Shown piece after piece: positions 21,011 through 32,257 of a DNA stretch of 64,000 bases. Location: NCBI GenBank assembly GCA_033557465.1, contig CM066033.1, positions 1,306,371,519 to 1,306,435,518 of the forward strand. Reading direction: 5' to 3'. A program made the translations under genes and the position numbers. Below the pieces are notes generated by a model. That model worked only from the letters and a program-made list of their open reading frames with translations. It had not been told where the DNA came from and ran no database searches. Source of the DNA: Ichthyophis bannanicus (taxonomy: Eukaryota; Chordata; Amphibia; Gymnophiona; Ichthyophiidae). Each line of letters begins with the position of its first letter. Within the stretch, counting starts at the first letter, position 1.

Positions 21011-21225
21011 AATACTAACTCATTCTAAAGTTGTAGGGGTGATTTCCTACTCAGAGATTACATAGTAAGAACATTTTGGAAAGACAAGGGTATTTTATTT
21101 TTATTATTTGATTTTTATCCTGTCTTCTCAAACTGCTCAGGGCAGGTTACAAATTGCATATGTAACAACAGATAACATGACTAATCTACTGAAGAGGGCT
21201 TTAAACTAGGGCTGATAAAATCCAT
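21011..21225. other. Unassigned stretch with possible LINE 3' remnant
   Basis: A 'ttatttttattatttgatttttatcctgtcttctcaaactgctcagggcaggttac' block at about 21092-21150 resembles an inverted LINE tail, but the match is too weak to classify. Confidence 0.3.
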
Positions 21226-23386
21226 TCAAAAGCGAGGGTCTTAGACTTTAGGGAAACTAACTTTGCCAAGATGGGCCAATACCTCAGAAAGTCATTAGCG
21301 GGATAGGAACAGCTGGGGGATGTAGAAAAACAGTGGGCAAAACTGAAAGGGGATATTTTAAGGGCAACCAACCTTTTTGTTAAAATGGTAAATAAAAGGT
21401 AAAAGGAAATGGAGACCGCTATGGTTTTCGAAAGAAGTAGCTGAAAAGGTGAAAAAAAAAAAAAAAAGAGGGAAGTCTTCATGAAATACAAGAGATCGCA
21501 GAGAGAGTAAGACAGGCATCTATATTTGGAAAAACTTAGAGAGGTTAGCAAAGTAGTCAGGAAAGCAAATATTCAAAAAGAGGAGGAAATAGCCAATACA
21601 ATAAAATGGGGAGATAAGACATTTTTCAGATATGTTAGTGAAAAGAGGAAGCGCAAAAGTGGTATTGTCAGACTCAAGGGTGAAAGGGAGGAATATGTAG
21701 AAGCTGATGAGGATAAAGCGGAATTGCTTAACAAATATTTCTGTTCTGTGTTCACAGATGAAGAACCAGGAACAGGACCTCAGAAAACACCCACAAACAG
21801 GAACAGAAGTGAGGGGCATCTTGAAGAATTTTCAGAATACTGTGTTCGTGAGAAATTAGCTAAACTTAAAGTAGACAAAGCGATGGGACCGGATGTGATA
21901 CTGAGGGAACTTGGGGACATTCTAGCAACTCCACTGACTGACTTTTTCAATGCCTCGTTGGAGTCAGAAGTGGTGCCAAAGGACTGGAGAGATGCTCATG
22001 TGGTCCCTTTACACAAAAGCGGAAGTAAGGATGTGGTTGAAAACTACAGGTCAGTTAGTTTAACTTCGGTGGTGAGTAAATTATTGGAAACTCTGCTGAA
22101 AGAGAAAATAGTGAGGTTTCTGGAGTCTGGCAGATTACAGGATCCGAGGCAGCATGGATTCACCACAGGCAGGTCTTGTCAGACAAATCTGATTGATTTC
22201 TTTGACTGGGTGACCAGGGAGTTGGACCGAGGGAGAGCCCTAGATGTAGTATATTTAGATTTCAGTAAAGCCTTTGACACTGTTCCTCACAGGCAACTTA
22301 TAAACAAACTGAGCACCCTAAGAATGGACCCTAAAGTTACTGCTTGGGTTAGAAATTGGTTGAGTGGGAGGTGAAAAATGGTACAGGTAAATGGAGCTCA
22401 CTCTGAGGAGAAGGAAGTTACCAGTGGTGTGCCCCAAGGCTCTGTCCTTGGTCCGATTCTTTTTAACATTTTTGTTAGTGATATAGTGGAAGGGCTGTCG
22501 GGTAAGGTTTGCCTCTTTGTGGATGATACCAAAATCTGCAATAGAGTAGACACCCAGGAAGGTGTAGATAACATGAGGAGGGATCTAGCTAAGCTTGAAG
22601 AATGGTCTAGAATTTGGCAGCTGGGATTTAATGTTAAAAAATGCAAGGTCATGCATTTGGGCTGCAGCAATCCAAGGGAGCGATATAGTACAGGGGGTGA
22701 AGTAATTTTGTCCACTAAATAAGAGCAGGACCATGGTGTGGTTGTATCTGATGATCTTAAAGTAGCTAAACAGGTAGAAAAGGCGACAGGAAAAGCTAGA
22801 AGGATGCTTGGGTGCATAGGGAAAGCAATGGCTAGCAGAAAAAAGGAGTGATAGTGCCTCTGTAGAAGTCTTTGGTACGACCTCATTTGGAGTATTGTTT
22901 GCAACCCTTCAAAAGGATATAAACAGGATGGAGTCAGTACAGAGGGTGGCTACTAAAATGGTTAGTGGTCTTCATTATAAAGCATATGAGGACATACTTA
23001 ATGATCTTAATATGTACACCTTAGAGAAAAGGCAGGATAGAGGCGATATGATCGAGACGTTTAAATACCTCCATGGAATAAATGCACAGGGGGAGAGCCT
23101 CTTTCAATTGAAAGCAAGTTCTGCTACGAAGGGACATGGGATGAGGGTGAAAGGGGATAGATTCAGGAGTGATAAGCGGAAATATTTCTTTACGGAAAGA
23201 GTAGTGGATCCATGGAATAGTCTCCCAGTGGAGGTGGTAGAGATGAGGACAGTATCTGAATTCAAAAAAGCATGGGACAAACACAGAGGATCTCTAAAGG
23301 AAAAAAGGGGACTGTTGTAGTTGTTGATATGGAAGGACAGACTAGATAGGCCATGTGGTCTTTTTCTGTCGTCATTTTTCTATGTT
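21226..23386 (+). mobile_element. CR1 LINE family 2, most of ORF2 with 3' end
   Basis: From 21226 the sequence codes for the endonuclease-RT linker, then the palm (21526-22722) and the C-terminal region (22895-23320). It ends in 'aaggacagactagataggccatgtggtctttttctgtcgtcattttt'. It is the plus-strand counterpart of 7967-8893. Stops at 22372-22374 and 22720-22722, plus further breaks around 22800-22900, disable it. Confidence 0.88.
21526..23320 (+). pseudogene. CR1 family 2 reverse transcriptase
   Basis: Landmarks in order are LAKLKVDKAMGPDVILREL, PKDWRDAHVVPLHKSGSKDV, DPRQHGFTTGRSCQTNLI, VVYLDFSKAFDTVPHRQLI (motif A), TSGVPQGSVLGPILFNIF (motif B) and CLFVDDTKICNRVDTQ. In motif C the usual FADD is FVDD, a substitution next to the catalytic pair; family 1 copies keep FADD. 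A single in-frame TGA at 22372-22374 separates two otherwise continuous frames. The C-terminus (VVDPWNSLPVEVVEMRTVSEF, 23200-23260) is in another frame. Confidence 0.88.
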
Positions 23387-23499
23387 TCTAACATAACACA
23401 AACTAACAATACCTCATCAGAACACATATCTATTCTTCATAAAATTAAAAAAAAAAAAAAAGGAAAAAGAAAAGCCAAGGCAATTGACTTCCAAAATCC
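23387..23499. other. Short unassigned stretch with poly(A)
   Basis: It contains a 14-base A run near 23446-23461 and nothing else recognisable. Confidence 0.35.
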
Positions 23500-25040
23500 T
23501 GCAATGTCCATCATGTCTCAGGAAAAAGGTATGTTTTTATTGCCTTCTGAAAATATAACAGATTGTCCATAGAATGGTAAATTTTTGGAATTCCATTCCT
23601 CAGTAATGGCAGAGAGCATGAATAAGCTTTACGATGTGCACATTCAAGATGACAATGTTTGCAAGAGGGAACCACTAGCAAACAATTTGATTGAGACCTC
23701 AAAGTATGGACTGGGATATACTTCTGTAATTTAAGTACAACATAAGTTGGAAGCTGACCATGAAAATATTTAAAAGCGAAAACAAGCATTTTAAAGATAC
23801 AGCACTTCTCAGTCGGTAACCAATGAAGTAAAATTTAAATAAGGAGACACATGCAGGCTCATTCCATCCCGGACGTACACCTCCTCTGTACGTCCGGTTT
23901 GACTGGACGTACAGAGGGGGTCGCGATTCTGATCCTGTGAGGCACGTCTAGCTCCACAGGATCAGAATCATGACCAGTATATTAAGCCCAGCCTGCATGT
24001 ACACGACAAGTCCAACCAACTCAGTCAAGGCTTTTAAATGGAGCCACGGCACCATGGCATCCGGTTGCCATGGCACCGTGGCTGCATTTAAAAGCTGAGA
24101 CGCCAGCCACCAGAAAAAAAATGTTTATTTCCTGCAGCCCGACCCCCGATTTGGCCTCCCAGGGCCAGGGTCAGACTGCAGGGAATGCTCTCTACCCCCT
24201 GCCGCCCTTTCCTGGCCCTGGGCCTGCCGATCGCTGATGTCCAGGGAAGTTATTCCATCTTGGAGGTGGAATAACTTCCCCATTCAAGTTGCTGGCACCG
24301 GATGCACAGGGCCGAAATTAGAATCAGCCCTGTACATCCGGGGCCGGCGACCACCCACTGCCCGCCCCGATCCTCCTCTTTCCCACACCCGTCTAGCTTC
24401 CCCATACAACTGGCAGGGAACTTAGACGCCGGTGGGAGGGGCACAAATAGCGGGTATGGAAGTCCCTTTGATTGTCCATCCCCGCTATTTGTGGCACAGA
24501 ATCGGGCCCAGGATCTCTAGGCCTCAAATCAAAAATCAATCTCACAGAGGCTTTCTGCATCCATAGTAATCACTTTTTTTTATTTCACAGTCAATCCATA
24601 AAATAGAGATTTACAAATCAAGCCTTGATGTTACGAGTATAAATGCATATACAAGTTGTAATATCTCAGATTGCGAAAAAAAACCTGATCTTATATAATT
24701 GTCGCAAATAATAGAAACAGGTGTTAACAGTTTGCGATACATGACCATCAAGAGAGAGATCACTGTCAATAACTCCAAAACTGCGAACCTGACTCTTCAT
24801 CTGAAGCTCTACTCCATTCCAAAAAACATTTGGGGTAGGGGAGGAGCTTTTATGATGAATCCACCTCAGTTTTTGAAGGATTAATCTGTAGCTTATTCTG
24901 TACTGTCTATTGTTTAATTATATCCAAACAAGACGCCAATCTGGTAACCCCAGAAGCTCAATCTGTGCCCAAGGGGACAAAGTTGAATATCATCAGCATA
25001 AGAATGTACCCAAACCTCTTGAGGGGTGAATGAAAGGAGT
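23500..25040 (-). mobile_element. Diverged L2-clade LINE, minus strand, split by a multi-hairpin element
   Basis: At 23511-23850 the minus strand encodes LLHWLPTEKCCIFKMLVFAF and a C-terminal tail. On the right side near 24950-25015 it encodes SYADDIQL, the RT motif C with both aspartates. The two parts are separated by an inserted block (23863-24511). Stops are frequent. It is a different, older L2 lineage than those at 6630 and 53570. Confidence 0.65.
23863..24511. repeat. Multi-hairpin element 2 (non-autonomous, unclassified)
   Basis: About 650 bp of GC-rich DNA holds at least six separate stem-loops. They are CGGACGTACA/TGTACGTCCG (23870-23896), also pairing with 23905-23920; GATTCTGATCCTGTG and its perfect complement (23925-23939/23955-23969); a near-palindrome at 24030-24095 (GCCACGGCACCATGGC arms); GGGAAGTTATTCCA/TGGAATAACTTCCC (24244-24280); CCGGATGCACAGGGC with a one-mismatch partner (24298-24341); and GCACAAATAGCGGG/CCCGCTATTTGTGGC (24441-24495). 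The L2 reading frame resumes on both sides, which supports the borders. It has no ORF. Confidence 0.6.
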
Positions 25041-25184
25041 GTGTCTCTGATTTGGAGAATTTAAGGAAGAATGTATCTAAGGTTGCAACTTGCATTTCCT
25101 TCTGGGGAAGAAGAAGGGGGGGGGGTACTTGTTTGTAACAGAGGAGGTCTCTTGTACTAGGCCAAAATATGTGACCCAGTTTTT
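25041..25184. other. Unassigned stretch
   Basis: It contains a short poly(G) run (about 25115) and no recognised gene. Confidence 0.35.
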
Positions 25185-26617
25185 TTTAAAAGGATTCCAA
25201 GAGTGATCTCAGAAGCTACAGACTGGTGAGCCTGACATCATTACTGTGAAAAATGGTAGAAACCATTGTAAAGAATAAAGTAACTGAACATGTAGATTGT
25301 TATGTTTTAATGGGAGAAAGCCAACATGGATTTAGCTAAGGAAGATCTTGTCTTACTAATCTCATATTTTTTGAAGGTGTGAATAAACAGGTAGATTAAA
25401 GGTGATATAGTGTACCTGGATTTTCAGAAAGCCTTTCACAAGGCCCCTCATGAGAGATTATTGTGGAGTCATGGCATAGGAGGAAGTGTACTACTGTGGA
25501 TCAGGAACTGGTTAAAAGATAGAAAACAGAGTAGGGCTAAATAGCCAATTCTCTCAATGGAGAAAGGTGAATAGCAGAGTAACGCAGGGATCTGTGCTGG
25601 GCCTGCTACTTTTTAACATATTCATAAATTGCCTGGAAATGGGAATAAATGAGTGAGGTAATCAAATTCGCAGATGACACAAAATTATTCAAAGCTGTTA
25701 AAACACAAGAGGATGGTGAAAAATTGCAAGAGGATTTTGGTGAATTGCAAGACTGGATGTTCAAATGGCAGATGAAATTTAAGGTTGGCACGTGCAAAGT
25801 TATGCACTTAGGGAAGAACAACCTAAACTATGGTTACACAATGCAAGGTTCCACATTAGGAACCATCACCCAGGAAAAAGATTTAGGCGTCATTGTGGAT
25901 AACATGTTAAAACCCTCGGCCCAGTGTGCAGCGGCGGCCAAGAGAGCAAATAGAATGCTAGGTATGATAAGGAAAGGAATGGAAAATAAAACAAAAGCTA
26001 TTATAATGCCTCTATATCGTTCCATGGTGAGACCGCACCTTGAATATTGTGTGCAATTCTGGTTGTCATATCTTAAAAAATTTATATCAGAATTAGAAAA
26101 GGTACAAAGAAGAGCCACCAAAATGGTAAAGGAGATGGAAGGATACTCCTACGAGGAGAGGCTTAAAAGGTTAGGGCTCTTCAACTTGGAAAAGAGATGG
26201 CTGAGGGGAGATATGATAGAGGTCTATAAAAGTAATGAATGGAGCGGAACAGATAAATATAGATCAGTTGTTTACTCAAAAAGTAGAAAGACTAGAAGAC
26301 ATGCTATGAAGCTACAATGTAGCCCATTTAAGACTAATAGGAGAAATATTTTTTCACTCAATGTGTAATCAAACTCTGGAAAATGTAACTAGGTTTAAAA
26401 AGGTTTTGGACAAGTTCTTGGAGGAAAAGTCCATAAACCATTATTAAATAGGACCAGAGAAATCCAGTGCTTACCCCGAATAAGCAATGTGGAATCTGTG
26501 TACCTTTTTGTGAACCTCACAGGTACTTGTGATCTGGATTGGCCACTGTTGGAAACAGGATACTGGGCTTGATGGATCTTGGTCTAACCCAGTATGGCAT
26601 ATCTTATGTTCTTATAA
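25185..26617 (+). mobile_element. CR1 LINE family 1, 3' half, plus strand
   Basis: It starts in the palm ('…agctacagactggtgagcctgacatc', that is NYR.VSLTS) and runs through LDFQKAF-, GVTQGSVLGLLLFN-like and motif C KFADDTKLFKAV (25649-25720) to the C-terminus and the 3' UTR ending '…ttatgttctta'. The first third is degraded by stops; 25649-26368 is a 239-codon open stretch. The end of ORF2 is frameshifted near 26230. Confidence 0.87.
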
Positions 26618-27430
26618 TCCTGCTGCCTAGAGATGATTTTTGGGAAGCAGTGCATTTCAATTGCAACACAGATGTGATCCCTCCATTATTTTGAGAGATT
26701 GTGCTTCCATCATAGACGTCGGAATGGAGTGGGCCACACAGGTCCTGGCCCTACCAAAACTTCCCTGCCAATCGCAGCCTGGAAGCAAGCTGTCTACCCA
26801 TGGGGATTCCATCTCCTGCTGGCAGAAGAAAAGAGGATGGCCATGATCACAGCAAAGACTCCTTCTGTGTGCTCATGGGAGATCAGATACCTGTGAGCAG
26901 AACAGGAGGAGAAGGCTGTGATTGCGGCCTCGATGCTGGTTGTCCATCCATTGAGGGCTAGGGACAGAATTAAGGTAAAGTTGGGATGGAGCTTGGGTCC
27001 CCCAAACAAATAGACATCTGCTGCCCCTGGCTTCCATCTTGACATGCCTGGAAGCAACAGAACTTCTCAATGAGAAAATAAAAGGATGCTGCATGAATTT
27101 TTTGCTATAGCTTTTTGTCTACAAGTGACCATAACACCCTAGGTCAGTTACATGCCCAATGCAGTTTACTATGTAAACTGATTAATCCTCTTCATTCTAA
27201 AACAGAAGAACCCTTTGAATGCAATGGACAGGAGAATGTAAGTTGTTTTCTTTCCAGGGAACATTCTACAAGTTTGGTCACCTAGTGATGCCCCTAGATA
27301 AAAAGGTAATACAGGAATACTAGGAAAAATAGTTTTATTGTATACTTCACCATTTTATTTTACCCAAAGAAGAGACTGCTTGGATGTTACTGTGTGAGCA
27401 GCAGCACCATCCAATGTCCCTACTAAATTA
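26618..27430. other. Unassigned stretch
   Basis: No recognisable gene or repeat. Short overlapping frames on both strands at 26640-27100 share no family features. The stretch ends at the left copy of the target duplication of the next element. Confidence 0.35.
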
Positions 27431-27786
27431 CTACAATGTAGATTCTTTTTTTTAATTGTTTATTTATGAAATTTTTAAGCAAAACAGCAAGAAAGCATAG
27501 TTACTCACCTGTAACAGGTGATCTCTGGGAACAGCAGGAATTTAGTCTTCACATATGGGTATCATCGGTACCGACGGAGCCTGCGCGGGAACGCTCCCCA
27601 GCGTCCAATTAGGAAGTTTTTGGGAGCATCCCACAGCGCCTGCGTGCTGCCTTCCCGCCTTTCCCAACTGCCTCTCTCCAGTTCAGTTTAAAGCTGAGAC
27701 AAAGAGAGAGAGAGGGAAAGGGAAAGAGATAGAGAGATACAACTCCTAGGGGAGGTGGGTGGGTTGTGAAGACTAAATTCCTGCTG

Positions 27787-27865
27787 TTCCCGGAGATCAC
27801 CTGGTTCAGTTGAGTAACTATGCTATCTCCAGGAACAAGCAGGAATGTAGTCGTCACATATGGGG
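27787..27865. repeat. DIRS D internal complementary region
   Basis: The stretch 'tcccggagatcacctg…gagtaactatgc' is complementary to the left terminus at 27498-27530. It is followed directly by 'atctccaggaacaagcagg…catatggg', complementary to the right terminus at 545-589. Confidence 0.8.
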
Positions 27866-27981
27866 ACTCCCTAGCTTTAGATGCCAGGGAGAGACCCCAG
27901 AAGTTGTGTGCCCCTGTGAAAGGGCTCCACTTACCCCCATGGATCTCTGGCATCCAACCAGGGATGGCGGGTAGGAGTTGA

Positions 27982-29064
27982 TTAGGTATGGAACAGGTGT
28001 TGAAGGACAGCCTGACCAAACAAGGCATCCCGGCGGGAGTCCTTGTCCAAGCAGTAATGGGCTGTGAAGGTATGAACCGAGGCCCAAGTGGCTGCTCGAC
28101 AGATGTCGTCGATAGACACAGAGTGTAAATGAGCCATTGAAGCTGCCATGGCTCTCACATTGTGAGCTGTGACATGGCCCTCCAGAGGAAGGTTCTTACT
28201 CTGATAGGCAAAGGAAATACACTGTGCAATCCAGTTGGACAGTGTTCTCTTGGAGACTGGAAATCCCAAATGAGAAGGATCAAAGAGTTGAGAGGACTTT
28301 CTATGTTGCTGTGTTCTTTGCAAGTAAAAAGCTAAAGCCCTTTTACAGTCTAAAGTATGAAAATTCCTTTCTGCATTAGATGCATGAGGCCTTGGAAAAA
28401 ACACAGGCAGGTAGACTGCTTGGTTTAAATGAAAAGGCGAGACCACCTTCGGCATGAAGCGTGGATGAGTCCTAAGGACTACCTTGTCATGATGGAACCT
28501 TGTGTAAGGTGGATCAGCTACTAGTGCTTGCAACTCACTGATGCGGCGTGCTGATGTGATTGCAATGAGAAAGATAACTTTCCAAGAAAGGAATTTCAAT
28601 GAGGTAGTAGCTAAGGGTTAGAAAGGTGGCTTCATAAGCTGACCAAGAACCAGGTTTAAGTCCCATGCCACTGGTGGTGGCCTAATGGGAGGCTTAGTTA
28701 GAAGAAGGCCTCTCATAAATCTTGCTATGAGAGGATGGGAGGAAATAGGCTGTCCATTTAGAGGCTTGAAAGAAGCTGTAATAAAACTAACTCAGTAAGA
28801 GTCCATTTGAGTGCTAAGTCCTGCATTGGATAAATGAAGGAGATACTCTAGTAATGATTCCAGAGGTATCGCAAGGGGGTTAAGACCCTTCTGTGAACAC
28901 CATATGGTAAACCTTTTCCACTTGAAAACATAAGAGCATCTTGTGGAAGGTTTCCTGGAAGCATAAAGGATATCCTTTACTTTCTGAGGGAGGTTAAGAT
29001 CATGAAGATCTAGGCCTTCAGCAACCAAGCCCTGAGATGCAGAGATTGGGGATTGGGATGCCAT
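27982..29064 (-). pseudogene. DIRS D tyrosine recombinase
   Basis: The core-binding region is at 28792-29064 (LPQKVKDILYASRKPSTRC, YVFKWKRFTIWC) and the catalytic region at 27982-28599. The latter contains ITSARRISELQAL (the arginine-bearing box), FMPKVVSPFHLNQAVYLPV, HVTAHNVRAMAASMAHL (the HxxR box) and ICRAATWASVHTFTAHY with the terminal nucleophile tyrosine. The 205-codon catalytic stretch is open and all four recombinase signature positions look intact. It is cut from the core-binding part by a break at 28600-28790. Confidence 0.85.
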
Positions 29065-29104
29065 AACATCCCATCCTCCTGAGACAGGAGATCTGGAGCA
29101 GATC

Positions 29105-30700
29105 CTAACTCCAGGGAGGGAGCTTGAGAGAGAGTTGTAGAAGCAGAGGGTACCACACTTGCCGTGGCCAATGTGGAGCTATGAGAATCATACGGCCTCT
29201 GTCTCTCTGAAGCTTGAACAAGGTTTTGGGAATTAGGGGAATGGGTGGAAAGACATAAAAAGGAAGCCTTGACCCCAGTGAAGGAGGAAAGCATCCCTGG
29301 CCTGAGAGCCCTGAGCCGGAATTCTGGAACAGAACCGGGGAAGTTTGGCATTCAACGGACTTGCAAAGAGGTCTATGTCTGGGGTTCCCCAAATTTGAAA
29401 AATCTTGGTCACCTGGTCTGCATGTAGAGACCATTCGTGTGGAAGCAGAACTCGACTGAGTCTGTCTGCCCAAGAGTTTTGTATGCCTGGAAGATACACT
29501 GCCAGGAGTTGAATGTGATGCTCTCTGGCGAGGGCCCATAGTCGCAAAGCTTCGTTGCAAAAACGACAGAGAGCCTATTCCTCCCTGCTTGTTCCCGTAG
29601 ACCATGGCTACTTGATTGTCCGTATGAATGAGGACTGTCTTGTAGCTGAGCAGGGTGTGGAACACTCGAAGAGCAAGGAAGATTGCACTGAGTTTTAAGA
29701 GATTTTGTATATGTAGATGAGTCTCCTGTGGCGTCCAGGTGCCTTGGGTGGAGAGGTCTTGCAGATGAGCTCCCCAACCCATTGGTGAAGCATCTGTTGT
29801 GAGAGTTGCCTGGGGTAAAGGTTGTTGAAATGGGGACCCCAGCAACAGGTTTTGAGTGGACTGCCACCATTGGAGGGAGAAAATAAGGCGATCTGTGTTT
29901 GCTATTTTGTCTGATAGGCACCCTGATGCCTGGGTCCACTGGGTGAATAAAGTCCGCTGAGCTGCCCTCATATGGAGGCGAGCATAGGGAACCACATGCA
30001 CTGTAGATGCCATGTGGCCTAGTAGTTGTAGCATATCTCGGGCAGTGAGATGAGGCTTTAGCACTGCTTGAGAAACTAAGTGCACCATGCGAAGGCAACG
30101 GTCCTGAGGAAGATAGGCCCTTGCTTTTCTGGTATCCAGCAAAGCTCCTATGAACTCTAGAGATTGAGTGGGAGTTAGACTGGATTTTGGGATGTTTATG
30201 ACCAGACCCAAATACTGAAGGATACGCATCATGCAAGATAGAGAAGTCCTGGCCTCTGACTCTGATGGGACTCGAATGAGCCAGTCTAAGTAAGGGAAGA
30301 TGAATATCCCTAGAGTGCGTAGAAATGCTGCTACCACTGCCATGCATTTCGTGAACACTCTTGGTGCTGAGGCCAGACCAAAAGGAAGCACCCTGTATTG
30401 GTAGTGCTTTCCCTGGAAAAGGAACCGAAGGAACTTTCTGTGAGTTGGATGGATGAGAACATGAGTGTACGCATCCTTGAGATCTAGAGAACAAAGCCAA
30501 TCCTGACTCTGAAGGTATGGCAGCAGAGTTCCCAATCATCTTGAACTTCTCTTTGAACAGGAATTTGATCAATTCTCTGGAGGTCCAAAATAGGTCTGTA
30601 TCCCCCTGTTTTCTTTGGGATAAGGAAATAGGGGGAGTAAAACCCTGTACCCTATTGAAGAATGGGTACTTCTTCTATAGCCCCTTGGGCGAGAAGGATG
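29105..30700 (-). pseudogene. DIRS D reverse transcriptase and RNase H
   Basis: The 476-codon open frame (29105-30535) contains SLDLKDAYTHVLIHP (motif A, Asp present), LPFGLASAPRVFTKCM (motif B) and, in place of YLDDW, the sequence PYLDWLIRV. One aspartate of the catalytic pair in motif C is deleted. RNase H follows with TTDASPMGWGAHLQD, LKLSAIFLALRVF and HTDNQVAMVYGN. The frame changes near 29500, and DRLSRVLLPHEWSLHAD continues in 29233-29547. The RT start (GYRRSTHSSIGY…) is in another frame at 30569-30700. It is inactive by both criteria. Confidence 0.85.
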
Positions 30701-31186
30701 GTGACCTCTTGATAACAGGTTGATGAGAGAGGTCTGAGAATTGAACTGTCTTACCATTGTGGGAGGGGGCATGCACAGAAAGTGCAGCTTGTACCCCTCT
30801 CTTATAATGGATAGTGTCCAATGCTCTGCTGTTATCTGCTCCCATCTGGGGGCAAAGTGACATAACCTTCCTGGAATGGTGGAAGGCTCTGGTCCATTGA
30901 GGACCAGGAAGGCTAAATTCTCTAGACGAAAGTCAAAGGCTTTGTGGAGGCTGAGACTGCTGAGGCGGTTGAGGCTTAGCAGTCTTTGCTTTCCTTTGCT
31001 TAAGTGGTTGCTGACCTTTTCTAGCAGGCTGACCTGCAGAACGTCCCTGCTGAGAATAAGAGGGATAAAACCTCTTCTTTTTTGAAAAGGTTTCTTTCTC
31101 GCAGGATCAGCTGTCGCTTTGGATAACCTATCCAAAGTGGAATTGTCAGCATCCAACTCATTGGCTTTCTCCAACGGCGCCCACAA
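30701..31186 (-). pseudogene. DIRS D Gag C-terminus and RT N-terminus
   Basis: The 205-codon frame starting at 31186 carries KPFQKRRGFIPL (a basic tail equivalent to the Gag C-terminus of copies A-C). It then has FAPRWEQITAEHWTLSIIR, which matches the RT N-terminal WxQITSDQWV block of the other copies. No intact Gag is present upstream. The junction to the L1-like segment lies at about 31181-31190. Confidence 0.6.
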
Positions 31187-31513
31187 CCCTCACCTCAGGA
31201 GACAACAGTGTCGTAGCAGCTGGGGCTGGGCTTGAAGCAGCAGGGCATTCTGGCGGCATCCTCTGCACAGGAGAGGGAGATGTCTCCACATCCGACGGCA
31301 GCACCAAAGCCTCCTCTCTCAGCGCTGCCAAGCTGACTCTAACCTCCTGTCTCTGGTCCGGGGTAAGTTGAACAAAGCGATCCATACGACCCACAGATGG
31401 CAGCTGGGGCACTGAGGGGAAAGCCCTCAACTTCTCTTTACATTTAGGCATCTGATCAGAAAGAAAACTCCATGGCCATCTTGGAAAGTCTCCGCGCCCC
31501 CCCCCCCCCCGGT
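31181..31513 (-). mobile_element. L1-like 5' end segment
   Basis: In minus orientation it begins with a 15-17-base G run and 'gcgcggagactttccaagatggcc', then an open frame from about 31459. That frame encodes MPKCKEKLRAFPSVPQ and a P/S-rich stretch before running into the DIRS body. The YY1-like site and G-rich start resemble L1 5' ends. I cannot name the ORF, and an alternative DIRS leader is possible. Confidence 0.45.
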
Positions 31514-31529
31514 CTACAATGTAGATTCT

Positions 31530-32257
31530 AAAAAAGCTCAGCATTTTCTAGAACAGGGGAGGTTCTTGCTGCTAGTTATATGCTGGGAAGAGACTCCTCT
31601 GAGAGGGAAAATCAAAGTTCATAAATAAGCCACTCACAAAGAGAGAACTCTATTTTTGGCACCCAGCCACTGTACCATGAGGAGGGAGTAAGGTATCTGC
31701 CATAAAGGGCAGGTGTCATTGGCACACAGCCACTCATACTATCCAGAGTGAACAACAGGCTCAAAGCAGCAGCAAAGACGACAGCACAGAGATAATGCCT
31801 GTGCAAAACCATGTACAACCTATTTGGACTAAGAAGAAGGGGTTAATTGCTTGTAACATAATTCTTATTTGTTGCTTCCGACAATTATTATTGGTCAGTG
31901 ATGCTAAAGTTAAGTAAACCCTTGGTTCAAAACACAACTTTTTGGCATGGACTCTTCTTTGAGAAAGGAAGAGGTTTGAGAGTGTCAAATGCCAAGGGCT
32001 TCTCACTAGTTGCTGCTCCCCACTAAAGAGCCCTGATATTATATTCCATGAGCCCAAGACTGAAAAACTGCAAAATGGCTCTTGGATTGATGTTTCCCCT
32101 TGTCTGCCAAGTAGCTAGTAGGGCAGCTGCAAGGAACACACAGAAAAGGGGGTGCGTTACATGTGGAAGAAGGGATCTGAATCTTTTATTCGTTCTCTAC
32201 CTGTATGATGTGAAACTGCTTTGAAATCTGCTACCTGCTAGCTTTGAAAAAAAAACC
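31530..32257. other. Unassigned stretch
   Basis: This is the continuation of the DNA into which the composite element inserted. Two minus-strand frames (31612-31818, 31761-32057) have no recognisable features. Confidence 0.35.

Larger units (their letters stand above)
27490..31180 (-). mobile_element. DIRS retrotransposon copy D (5' end missing)
   Basis: The left terminus and terminal repeat (27498-27690) and the internal complementary region (27787-27865) are present. The latter is the inverse of the left end fused to the inverse of the right end seen at 1-597. Coding order on the minus strand is a Gag remnant (31186-31020), RT (about 31000-30000), RNase H (30000-29240) and tyrosine recombinase (29064-27982). 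The right terminal repeat and most of Gag are absent. It is a different DIRS family from A, B and C. Confidence 0.85.
27447..31513 (-). mobile_element. L1-like / DIRS composite element flanked by a 16-bp duplication
   Basis: The direct repeat CTACAATGTAGATTCT lies at 27431-27446 and 31514-31529. In minus-strand orientation the element starts with a G-rich run and 'cgcggagactttccaagatggccatgg', like the 5' end of an L1 with its YY1-type AAGATGGC site. It finishes with AATAAA about 10 bases before an A7 tail (plus-strand T run at 27447-27453). The pre-insertion site in element sense reads TTTTTT|AGAATC, fitting an L1 endonuclease-type nick. Between these ends lies DIRS copy D (about 27490-31180). 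Most of the L1 body is missing. Confidence 0.6.

Noticed and set aside
29409..30572. A 387-codon minus-strand frame overlapping DIRS D reverse transcriptase
   Set aside because: It is a shadow frame rich in S/H/P; the real RT and RNase H motifs are in the neighbouring frame at 29105-30535.
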